Shown here piece by piece: positions 1 through 6,377 of a stretch of DNA of 10,182 bases; the first letter of the stretch is position 1, and the number at the start of each line of letters is the position of its first letter. The notes under the pieces are model-generated. The model saw nothing but the letters and a program-made list of their open reading frames with translations, did not search any database and was not told the origin of the DNA. The stretch covers positions 1-10,182 of the forward strand of contig CAMPAX010000071.1 of assembly GCA_946633495.1 (NCBI GenBank), in the 5' to 3' direction. The DNA is from an uncultured Lachnospiraceae bacterium (GTDB taxonomy: Bacteria > Bacillota > Clostridia > Lachnospirales > Lachnospiraceae). The position numbers and the translations under genes were made by a program.

Positions 1-571
1 CATCCGGGATCCTTCCGAGCGCCACTTCATTTCCAGTAGTTACAAGTCCGTAACGGATATGCCGGAATGGCAGGATGGACAGGATCGGTGCATCCCCTGC
101 GGCTTCCTTCGCACGGTTCATTTTTTCTTCTTCGATCACCAACGGGATCACCCTGGTACCTGCCAGCTTTTCGCCGGCACGGACCGGATAGTCCCCGTGG
201 ATCGTGGCGATCATCATTTCTCCGAGACCGTTTACCTGCTGCAGCTTCTCGCGGTCGATCTTCAGTAATCCGTCTATGGCAGCACGGATCTCGATCTTCC
301 CTTCGCTGGGCTCCGAGGCCGTCATGGTCTCCGAATCCCCCATGCAGATCTGCCGCAGGATCTCGGCCGCTTCGTCTTCGTGAAGCATCCCTTCGGTCTT
401 CTCCCATACGTATAAATGATCTTTTCCGACAGACAGAAGAACCGGGATATCCTCCGAAGTTACGATATGTCCCTTTTTGAACACCGGGCCTTTGCTCTGC
501 CCCGGCAGGATCTGTGTAATGTCGTGACACAGCACATGACCCACGGCGTCACGGGTATTGATCAGTTTCAT
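1..571 (-). CDS. MoeA-like molybdopterin-binding protein, 3' end cut by window edge
   Basis: Reading leftward from ATG 571-569, 190 codons are open to the window edge. The protein starts MKLINTRDAVGHVL and contains a KKGHIV segment and, near the edge, YGLVTTGNEVALGRIPD. The last segment looks like the first strand and loop of a MoCF-type (MoaB/Mog/MoeA) molybdopterin-binding domain. The general architecture matches clostridial proteins annotated only as molybdopterin-binding: an N-terminal MoeA-like part of about 170 residues and then the MoCF domain. The start is well supported by GGAGGAG at 578-584, six bases ahead of the ATG. It lies 51 bases downstream of the mobA-mobB fusion, which fits late Moco maturation or Moco handling. 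The exact role is not established. It is not the main MoeA, which is a separate gene in this window. The rest of the MoCF domain is beyond the edge. Confidence 0.8.
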   Translation of the reverse strand, partial: MKLINTRDAVGHVLCHDITQILPGQSKGPVFKKGHIVTSEDIPVLLSVGKDHLYVWEKTEGMLHEDEAAEILRQICMGDSETMTASEPSEGKIEIRAAIDGLLKIDREKLQQVNGLGEMMIATIHGDYPVRAGEKLAGTRVIPLVIEEEKMNRAKEAAGDAPILSILPFRHIRYGLVTTGNEVALGRIPD

Positions 572-577
572 ATAGTG

Positions 578-584
578 CTCCTCC
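578..584 (-). promoter_or_regulatory. Ribosome binding site of the MoeA-like gene
   Basis: The minus strand reads GGAGGAG six bases before ATG 571-569. This fixes the start of a gene whose frame runs off the left edge of the window. Confidence 0.75.
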
Positions 585-608
585 ACACTCCGCACGGATA
601 CGTGCATT

Positions 609-637
609 ATCATATGCCGGGTTCAGACGGTCAGCAA
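609..637 (-). promoter_or_regulatory. Candidate sigma-A promoter for the MoeA-like gene
   Basis: On the minus strand TTGCTG (632-637) lies 17 bases upstream of TATGAT (609-614). The -10 matches the consensus at five of six positions and the -35 at three of six. It overlaps the last codons of the mobA-mobB fusion and would start transcription near 602, about 30 bases before the ATG. This would let the gene be expressed apart from the upstream operon. A small hairpin, GCACG/CGTGC (592-605), lies at the predicted transcript start. Confidence 0.35.
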
Positions 638-1801
638 TGATCTTCGCAGGCATAAAAAAATCCCGTGAACATCATCCAGTCCATAAACCGGGCAGGATAC
701 GTCTTCAGGGGATATACAATCGGTTGCGATACAGATCAATGTATCAGGATCCGTTACACTTTGAGGACAGATCTCTTTTCGTACGACTTCAATCTTCGGG
801 TACGCCGAATTCTTGAAGCCTTCGAGAATGATAATGTCCGGTGGATTCGGCAGGCGTTTCATCTGTTCGATCAACACTTCCGCTTCGATCGTCCGCTTTG
901 TCATAGCCTTCGGTTCCGGCCCATCCGTGCTTTTCGACACATCTGTCTGCGCCGCTTCACTCCGTCCGATATCCACCTGAGCCTTTGGCCCCATAGCCTG
1001 CACATCAAGCACACACCGGGTATCCGAAACCACCACCGTACACACGGCGCCGGCTCTGCGGCACCTTGCCGTATCCGTATTCTCTGCCTCATCGATATGA
1101 TCCTGACCGTCATGCTTCAGCACGCCGACCGTATATCCATCCCGGATAAACTCATTGATCAGCTTTTCGATGAGACCTGTCTTTCCGCTGTTATGATATC
1201 CGGATACAGCAAAAACAACCGGAAAACGAAGCTCCAGATACTCATCCTTTGTATTGACATTTTTCACGATCCGCCGGTCAAAGCTTGTAAACTTCAGGCT
1301 CACAAACTTAGTCCTGACCCGGTTCATGATCTCGATCAGCTTATACCGTTTCTCCCGGATCAAAGCTTCGATCACCGGAAGAATCCGCTTCGAATATATG
1401 GCACAGAGGGGATGCACATGCTCCTCATCCGTCACCACATAACAGTCATAATCCGAGGAAATGAATTCCGCAAGATACTCCGCGATCTCCCGATTCACAA
1501 AGGGCATGTCCGCCGCACAGATAAAGACATACTCCTCTTTTGCATGACTCAACAGCTGACGGATACCCTCGATGGGGCCGATGCAGTCAGCTTCATCATA
1601 CACCACCCTAAGGCCTTCGGCCTCATACAGTCCCCGCTGAGACGCAGAAACAAGAACCTCACCGCAGTCTGAAAACTGCCGGGAGATCCTTCCGATCATA
1701 GTCTCATTCTGAAATTCCAACAGGGCCTTGTTCTGCCCCATGCGGGTGCTCTTCCCCCCGGCCAGAATGCCGACAGAGAAGGTGGGTATCTTTTTCTTCA
1801 T
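623..1801 (-). CDS. Fused MobA-MobB: molybdenum cofactor guanylyltransferase and GTP-binding partner
   Basis: This is a 392-residue two-domain protein. Residues 1-190 are MobA, which attaches GMP from GTP to Mo-molybdopterin. Visible motifs are LAGGKSTRMGQNKAL (13-27), ADMPF (97-101), HPLCAIY and NVNTKDE (181-187). Residues 195-392 are MobB, a P-loop GTPase-like partner, with GYHNSGKTGL (201-210) and IILEGFKNSAYPKIEVVR (324-341). About 40 polar residues (266-307) interrupt MobB between its two main motifs. The start is uncertain. ATG 1801 gives the usual short MobA N-terminus but has GGAGGG 13 bases upstream, which is rather far. ATG 1867 has GGGGA nine bases upstream and would add 22 residues. 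A TTG at 1897 sits in the tail of a terminator and is unlikely. The product would make bis-MGD for the molybdoenzyme encoded upstream. Stop is TGA. Confidence 0.9.
   Translation of the reverse strand: MKKKIPTFSVGILAGGKSTRMGQNKALLEFQNETMIGRISRQFSDCGEVLVSASQRGLYEAEGLRVVYDEADCIGPIEGIRQLLSHAKEEYVFICAADMPFVNREIAEYLAEFISSDYDCYVVTDEEHVHPLCAIYSKRILPVIEALIREKRYKLIEIMNRVRTKFVSLKFTSFDRRIVKNVNTKDEYLELRFPVVFAVSGYHNSGKTGLIEKLINEFIRDGYTVGVLKHDGQDHIDEAENTDTARCRRAGAVCTVVVSDTRCVLDVQAMGPKAQVDIGRSEAAQTDVSKSTDGPEPKAMTKRTIEAEVLIEQMKRLPNPPDIIILEGFKNSAYPKIEVVRKEICPQSVTDPDTLICIATDCISPEDVSCPVYGLDDVHGIFLCLRRSLLTV
923..982 (-). repeat. Degenerate 10-codon duplication in the MobB insertion
   Basis: Two adjacent ten-residue units, AQVDIGRSEA and AQTDVSKSTD, align with four identities and several conservative changes. 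They lie inside the low-complexity insertion of the MobB half (881-1006). DNA identity between the units is modest, so this is either an old duplication or chance in a biased segment. Confidence 0.3.
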
Positions 1802-1885
1802 GGCAAATGCACTGCCCTCCATCCGTGATTTGAATTTAGATCCACGGTCATTTTCAGTCTTTACCATTTTATCACATCCCCGGTC

Positions 1886-1938
1886 AAAAAAAAACAACGA
1901 AAGAACCCCGGAGCAGATTTGCTGACTCCGAGGTTCTT
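1886..1938 (-). terminator. Rho-independent terminator after moeA
   Basis: On the minus strand AAGAACCTCGGAG (1926-1938) pairs with CTCCGGGGTTCTT (1901-1913) around a 12-base loop. One central mismatch interrupts 12 pairs. A run of nine T (1886-1894) follows after six bases. It begins 27 bases past the moeA stop, so it should end or weaken transcription before the mobA-mobB fusion. Confidence 0.8.
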
Positions 1939-1965
1939 CACCTGTTTCAACTATGTTGTCATGAC

Positions 1966-3360
1966 CTACGGCATTCGGATCACCTTCACCGTATCTCCCG
2001 GGTGTACCTCCGTCTCCTTCGGCAGGTCGATGTAGCAGTTGCAGTCCAGCAGATTGCTGAGGACTGAGGATGCATGGCTCTTTGCCGGGATTGTAACTCG
2101 CCCGCCCTTTACCCGGGCCCGAAGCAGCCTCCGCATACGGTTCACCTTCGGGTACTCACTTTCCAGCACTGCGTCCTCGGTAACAGGAAGGTATGCACTG
2201 CAGCCTGTCAGCTTCGCCGCCACCTGCCAGAAGTAAAGATCATAATTCACCAACGCCGCATAGGGATTCCCTGACAGACTCAGGATTGCTTTGCCATCCT
2301 TCACGCTTCCGATGGTCGGCGTTCCCGGTTGCACATTGATCCCGGAGAATATCCGCTTTGCGCCGATGCTGTCCAGAACCTCCGGCAGAAGATCCTTCTT
2401 TCCGACGGATACTCCGCCGGTAGTTATCACCACATCCGCGGTCTGCAGCGCCCGCTCCAGCACTGCCGCAATCTCCTTCTCGTCATCCGCACATATGCAA
2501 TGTTCTGCCGAAAAGCCTGCCGCAACAAGACTTGCAGTCAGAGTATATGCGATACTGTTGTAGATTCTTCCTGTCTCCGGTTCCAAGGCCGTTGCTTCTT
2601 CATGTCCGGCCCGGAGAAATGCGCTCACTTTGGTAACTGCCTCCAAAAATCTCGAGGATTTTGCAGTTTTATCTGCCACATCACACAGCTCACTGCCGGT
2701 GGAAATGACGGACACCGTCAGTCTCCGCACTACCGGAACAACCGAAATCCCGAGGCTGGCCAATATGCCTGCCTCCACCCGGTCGATCCTCCGTCCCGCG
2801 GTCAGAACCACACTTCCCTTTTGGATATCCTCTCCGACTCTGCAGTAGTTTGTATAGGGAGCAACTCTCTTATAGATCAGAACCTCTTTCTCCCCGTAGT
2901 CTGTGTCCTCCTGACGGACCACCGCGTCGTACCCCTCCGGAACCAGGGCCCCGGTCATGATACGTACAGCAGTACCCCGGAAATCACTGTCCGTATGACA
3001 GGGTTCTTCGTTGCTGCGTTCCACAGTATGATAAACCGAATCATCCTCTGTATGCCCTTCTGAATGACCGGTTGGCGCAGTCTCAACACACCCTTCCGAA
3101 TGACGGATTGAAGCATCCCCTGCCAGCATCTCACCCGTCACATGGAGTAACACCGGATGATCCGGCGCCGCATCCTTCACAGTCTCTGCACAAACGGCAT
3201 ATCCGTCCATGGCAGATTTTGGGAAATGCGGCACATCAAAAGCCGAACGGATGTCTTCGGCCAATACCCGGCCGGTGGCCTCCATGAGAGGTACCATTTC
3301 ACAGGCAGTTATCGGTAGCAGCTCCGCAGTCAGCTGAGCCGCCGCTTCTTCAATTTCCAT
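1966..3360 (-). CDS. moeA: MoeA, molybdopterin molybdenumtransferase
   Basis: MoeA inserts molybdenum into adenylylated molybdopterin. The 464-residue product has the family's hallmarks in order: SAMDGYAV (49-56), AVRIMTGALVPEGYDAVV (131-148), RVGEDIQKG, STGSEL (220-225), TGGVSVGKKDLL (314-325), QPGTPTIG (344-351) and SLSGNPYAALV (361-371), then a C-terminal beta-domain ending in GDTVKVIRMP. It is about 50 residues longer than a typical MoeA (about 400-410). The main cause is a His- and Cys-rich insertion at 83-129; a smaller one lies at 227-262. ATG 3360 is chosen because AGAGGTGAT lies three bases upstream, matching the 16S 3' end very well. An in-frame TTG at 3501 would add 47 residues with no MoeA likeness. 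The gene follows the molybdoenzyme by 166 structured bases and is closed by a terminator. Confidence 0.93.
   Translation of the reverse strand: MEIEEAAAQLTAELLPITACEMVPLMEATGRVLAEDIRSAFDVPHFPKSAMDGYAVCAETVKDAAPDHPVLLHVTGEMLAGDASIRHSEGCVETAPTGHSEGHTEDDSVYHTVERSNEEPCHTDSDFRGTAVRIMTGALVPEGYDAVVRQEDTDYGEKEVLIYKRVAPYTNYCRVGEDIQKGSVVLTAGRRIDRVEAGILASLGISVVPVVRRLTVSVISTGSELCDVADKTAKSSRFLEAVTKVSAFLRAGHEEATALEPETGRIYNSIAYTLTASLVAAGFSAEHCICADDEKEIAAVLERALQTADVVITTGGVSVGKKDLLPEVLDSIGAKRIFSGINVQPGTPTIGSVKDGKAILSLSGNPYAALVNYDLYFWQVAAKLTGCSAYLPVTEDAVLESEYPKVNRMRRLLRARVKGGRVTIPAKSHASSVLSNLLDCNCYIDLPKETEVHPGDTVKVIRMP
2995..3102 (-). repeat. Degenerate 36-base (12-codon) tandem repeat inside moeA
   Basis: Three consecutive 12-codon units each start with a CAT histidine codon: HSEGCVETAPTG (3102-3067), HSEGHTEDDSVY (3066-3031) and HTVERSNEEPCH (3030-2995). 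Units 1 and 2 share CATTC-GAAGGG at the DNA level. Unit 3 is much more diverged. The array forms most of the first MoeA insertion (2974-3114), between the SAMDGYAV and RIMTGA motifs. Confidence 0.5.
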
Positions 3361-3363
3361 TCC

Positions 3364-3386
3364 ATCACCTCTAACCCTGACAGAGG
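3364..3386 (-). promoter_or_regulatory. moeA ribosome binding site and overlapping hairpin
   Basis: The minus strand reads AGAGGTGAT (3364-3372), a near-perfect Shine-Dalgarno, three bases before ATG 3360. The AGAGG part can pair with CCTCT at 3382-3386 across a nine-base loop. This would partly hide the ribosome site. Pairing is visible in the sequence; a regulatory effect is inference. Confidence 0.5.
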
Positions 3387-3416
3387 GGTACTGTCCATTC
3401 GCCATGCCGGCCTCTC

Positions 3417-3433
3417 CGATCGCTTCACGATCG
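3417..3433 (-). repeat. Small hairpin in the moeA leader
   Basis: Two copies of CGATCG (3417-3422 and 3428-3433) flank a five-base loop and can form a six-pair hairpin in the transcript. It lies between the long palindrome after the molybdoenzyme gene and the moeA ribosome site. No U-run follows, so it is not a terminator. Confidence 0.45.
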
Positions 3434-3437
3434 TCGA

Positions 3438-3540
3438 TGCCGCGGCGTTCGCCGTATAGTTCTGCTTCGTCATTGCTTTGCCTGTGAGCAAGCTCACGCA
3501 AAGCCTGACTCGCAGAACTGCATGGCTCATTGCTCGCGCA
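3438..3540 (-). repeat. Long imperfect palindrome abutting the stop codon of the molybdoenzyme gene
   Basis: In the transcript 3526-3512 pairs with 3465-3451 (13 of 15 positions including one G-U). GUCA (3509-3506) pairs with UGAC (3472-3469). GCUUUGC (3504-3498) pairs with GCAAAGC (3481-3475), and GUGAGC (3497-3492) pairs with GCUCAC (3489-3484). Only two bases remain at the tip and only small internal loops interrupt. The core (3451-3526) begins directly after the stop codon (3529-3527). A further interrupted match, CGCGCA (3535-3540) with TGCCGCG (3438-3444), reaches into the last codons of the upstream gene. No T-run follows on either strand, so it is not a standard terminator. It could be an mRNA-stabilising or attenuating structure, or a mobile palindromic unit. 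Confidence 0.7.
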
Positions 3541-6346
3541 GCTTCTCGATATTTACTGCGCACACCTTATACTCCGGGATACGCGCGAAGTCGTCCAGCG
3601 CCGCATTTGTAAGGGTATTCACCGGAGAATCCGGGAAATGGAAGGGCATCCAGGTCTCTCCCTCGGACACCTTACGTCCTACCCTTGCCGTTGCGGTAAT
3701 GCTGCCGCGCCGGCTGCTGACACGGATCCGCTCGCCGTTCCTGATCCCGAGCCGGTCTGCATCCTTATAATTCACTTCGATAAAGCCTTCGCCTGCGATC
3801 TCCACAAGGCCCGGAGCTCTTCTTGTCATGGCAGCCGCGTTGTACTGATACAGGATACGTCCCGTGGTCAGAACATACGGATAGGATTCATCCGGAAGCT
3901 CCTGAGACGGCTTATATACCGCCGGATACAGAAGCGCCCGTCCGCGGGCCGGCTTGCCCACATGCATGATCGGCGTACCGGTGGTATTCCGGTCACGGCA
4001 GGGCCACTGCAGGGACTCGCCTGCGTCCAGCCTTGCGTAATTGATCCCCGCAAAACTCGGCGTTACGGAAGCGATCTCATCCATGATCTCCGAAGCCGTC
4101 ATATGTGGCTGGGGATAGCCCATGGCATTCATAAGATCGATGATGATATCCGTATCCAGGCGCATATCGCCTTCTACGGTCACCGCCGTACGGATCCGCT
4201 GTACACGGCGCTCGGTATTTGTGAATGTTCCTTCTTTCTCCGCATAACTTCTGCCCGGAAGGATCACATCCGCATACTTCGCGGTCTCGGTCATGAAGAG
4301 TTCCTGGATCACAAAGAATTCCAAACTCTGCAGCGCCTTCTTTATATGCTCGGTATCCGGATCCGTCACAATCGGATCCTCACCGCAGATATACAGACCT
4401 TTGATCTTACCTTCGATGGCTGCCGGGAACACATCCGTAGCCTTAAGACCCGGCTTCGGATTCATGCGCACGCCCCAGGCCTGTTCAAACTTCTCCTTAA
4501 CCTCCGGATTATCCACCTTCTGATAGCCCGGATAGTCCGTGGGCTGTGCACCCATGTCACAGGCACCCTGCACGTTGTTCTGACCACGCAGCGGATTCAC
4601 ACCGCAGCCGCTCCGGCCTACCTTGCCGCAGAGGAGAGCCATGTTGGACATACTCATAACGCCTTCGGTACCGGTGGAATGCTCGGTAACACCCAGACAG
4701 TAAATGATGGGCGCCTTCCTGGCGGTGGCATACATCCGTGCCGCCTCTACCAGTTTGTCCGGATCGATGTGGCAGATCTCTCCCACCTTCTCCGGTGTAT
4801 ATTCATCTACCAGTTCTTTCAGCTTCTCGTAATCCTCGGTGAACTTCTCGATATATTCGTGATCGATCAGGTCTTCCTTTATCATCACGTGCATCATGCC
4901 GTTTGCAAATGCCACATTGGTTCCCGGACGAAGCTTAAGATGGATATCCGCATCCTTTGAGAGACCGATGGATCTGGGATCAACGACGATGAGTCTTGTT
5001 CCCCGCTGCACTGCCTGACGGATCTGCATACCCACCACCGGATGCGCTTCTTCCGGATTGGAACCTACCAGAAGGATGCAGTCCACATCATGGGTGATAT
5101 CGTAGATCGGATTTGTCATGGCACCGGAACCCAGTGTCTTTGCCAGACCGGCTACCGTTGCGGAATGGCATACCCGGGCACAGTTGTCCGTGTTGTTGGT
5201 TCCGAAACAGGTACGGACCATCTTCTGAACCATGTAAATATCTTCATTTGCGGAACGGGAACATGCAAAGCCGGCCAGAGAATCCCCGCCGTACTTCTCC
5301 TTCAGTTCCATGAACCGTTTTGCGGTATAGGAGATCGCCTCTTCCCAGGTGGCAGGTTCGAATTCGCCTGTCTCCTTATTCTTTATGAGCGGTGTCTTCA
5401 GACGATCCGGTGAATTCACGAAATCAAAGCTTCCGGAACGTCCCTTGACACAGAGCAGGCCATGATTGGAAGGTCCGTCCGCTGCTTCCACATCCACGAT
5501 CTGATTGTTCTTTACGATCAGATAGAACTGACATCCGGTTGCACAATGCGGGCAGGTGGTGAGAACCTTCTTCGTCTCCCAGCTGCGGTATTTTGCCTGC
5601 CGCTTCAAAGTCAGCGCACCCGTAGGACAGGCAGCCACACAGTTACCGCAGGACTCACATCCCGTACTCTTCCAGTCCGGTCCGAAGGGAGCATCCACTG
5701 TATGGAACACGCCGGTCCGCCCGTTTTTCATGGTATGATTGACAGCCGCACGGTTGCAGGCGCTGATGCAGCGCTGACAGTGAATACATTTACTCGGATC
5801 ATAGGAAATGTATGGATTATCCTCCAGCTTCGGGAGTTTTCCTTCGATCTTTCTTCTGGAGCCGGTATAAGGCGACTCCTTGATCTCATACCGGTTGCAG
5901 AGTTCCTGCAGCGTACACTTCCCGTTCCGGGGACAGTTCATACAGTCCACGGTATGATTGGAAAGCAGCAGTTTCAGCATCTCCTTCCGATATTCCGTAA
6001 GCTTCGGCGAATCCGTGTTGATCACCATGCTGTCTTCCAGCTTGGTACGGCAGGCCGCAAAAAGCTTCTCATATCCTTCGATCTCCACCATACAAAGCCG
6101 GCAGGAGCCGATGTCACTGTAATCCTTTAAATGGCAGAGCGTGGGGATCTCCACACCGATCTCTTTGCAAAAGTTTAATATCTTTATTCCTGCTTTCGCG
6201 TCATAGTACTTCCCGTTGATCATCACCCGGATATCATTGGCAGCCGAAGCCTCCTCCGTCCGGTCTGCATTTGCCATCTTAAATACTTTTTTCTGAACCT
6301 CGATCCGTGCACTGTCAGAGGTTTTGCTATTATCTACCATGGACAT
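3527..6346 (-). CDS. Molybdopterin oxidoreductase, formate dehydrogenase alpha type with NuoG-like ferredoxin domains
   Basis: The 939-residue protein has: a 2Fe-2S domain (Cys 71, 82, 85, 99); a His-Cys3 4Fe-4S site (His131, Cys135, 138, 144); two 4Fe-4S sites (Cys187/190/193/197 and Cys230/233/236/240); the 4Fe-4S site of the bis-MGD domain (Cys265/268/272/299) followed by KGR; active site RVCHSATVAGL with Cys393-His394; LRGQNNVQGACDMG; and a C-terminal dinucleotide-binding domain (GRILYQYNAAAMTRR). Cys393 (TGC) takes the place of the selenocysteine of E. coli FdhF. This matches cytoplasmic formate dehydrogenase alpha chains and SfrA-like proteins. No signal peptide is seen, so it is cytoplasmic. 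Formate is the best substrate guess but is not proven by motifs. GGGAGG lies three bases before ATG 6346 and nine before ATG 6340, so a start two codons later is equally good. It lies 31 bases after the flavoprotein gene, its likely partner. Confidence 0.9.
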   Translation of the reverse strand: MSMVDNSKTSDSARIEVQKKVFKMANADRTEEASAANDIRVMINGKYYDAKAGIKILNFCKEIGVEIPTLCHLKDYSDIGSCRLCMVEIEGYEKLFAACRTKLEDSMVINTDSPKLTEYRKEMLKLLLSNHTVDCMNCPRNGKCTLQELCNRYEIKESPYTGSRRKIEGKLPKLEDNPYISYDPSKCIHCQRCISACNRAAVNHTMKNGRTGVFHTVDAPFGPDWKSTGCESCGNCVAACPTGALTLKRQAKYRSWETKKVLTTCPHCATGCQFYLIVKNNQIVDVEAADGPSNHGLLCVKGRSGSFDFVNSPDRLKTPLIKNKETGEFEPATWEEAISYTAKRFMELKEKYGGDSLAGFACSRSANEDIYMVQKMVRTCFGTNNTDNCARVCHSATVAGLAKTLGSGAMTNPIYDITHDVDCILLVGSNPEEAHPVVGMQIRQAVQRGTRLIVVDPRSIGLSKDADIHLKLRPGTNVAFANGMMHVMIKEDLIDHEYIEKFTEDYEKLKELVDEYTPEKVGEICHIDPDKLVEAARMYATARKAPIIYCLGVTEHSTGTEGVMSMSNMALLCGKVGRSGCGVNPLRGQNNVQGACDMGAQPTDYPGYQKVDNPEVKEKFEQAWGVRMNPKPGLKATDVFPAAIEGKIKGLYICGEDPIVTDPDTEHIKKALQSLEFFVIQELFMTETAKYADVILPGRSYAEKEGTFTNTERRVQRIRTAVTVEGDMRLDTDIIIDLMNAMGYPQPHMTASEIMDEIASVTPSFAGINYARLDAGESLQWPCRDRNTTGTPIMHVGKPARGRALLYPAVYKPSQELPDESYPYVLTTGRILYQYNAAAMTRRAPGLVEIAGEGFIEVNYKDADRLGIRNGERIRVSSRRGSITATARVGRKVSEGETWMPFHFPDSPVNTLTNAALDDFARIPEYKVCAVNIEKLREQ

Positions 6347-6377
6347 TTTCCTCCCTTATTCCAACCAAAACTTTGCA

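Noticed and set aside
27..530. 167-codon minus-strand frame near the left edge
   Set aside because: It is the wrong frame. The frame starting at 571 has a strong ribosome site and a recognisable MoeA-like protein; this one is Arg-rich and low in motifs.
665..1672. 335-codon plus-strand frame opposite the MobA-MobB fusion
   Set aside because: It is a shadow of a gene with clear MobA and MobB motifs; its own translation is His- and Arg-rich and without recognisable motifs.
3361..3501. 47-residue N-terminal extension of MoeA from a TTG at 3501
   Set aside because: The extension is not MoeA-like and spans the hairpin region. ATG 3360 has an excellent ribosome site and gives the normal MoeA N-terminus.
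3330..3530. A small frame on the minus strand starting ATG 3530, overlapping the molybdoenzyme stop as ATGA and ending inside moeA (66 codons)
   Set aside because: The ATGA overlap looks like translational coupling, but there is no clear ribosome site. The frame runs through the long palindrome, overlaps the well-supported moeA start, and the peptide shows no recognisable domain.
3530..4960. 476-codon plus-strand frame opposite the molybdoenzyme gene
   Set aside because: It is antisense to conserved molybdopterin oxidoreductase sequence, has no domain likeness, and follows from codon bias on the other strand.
5168..5170. Possible selenocysteine at the active site of the formate dehydrogenase-type enzyme
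   Set aside because: The codon is TGC, an ordinary cysteine, so no TGA recoding or SECIS element is required.
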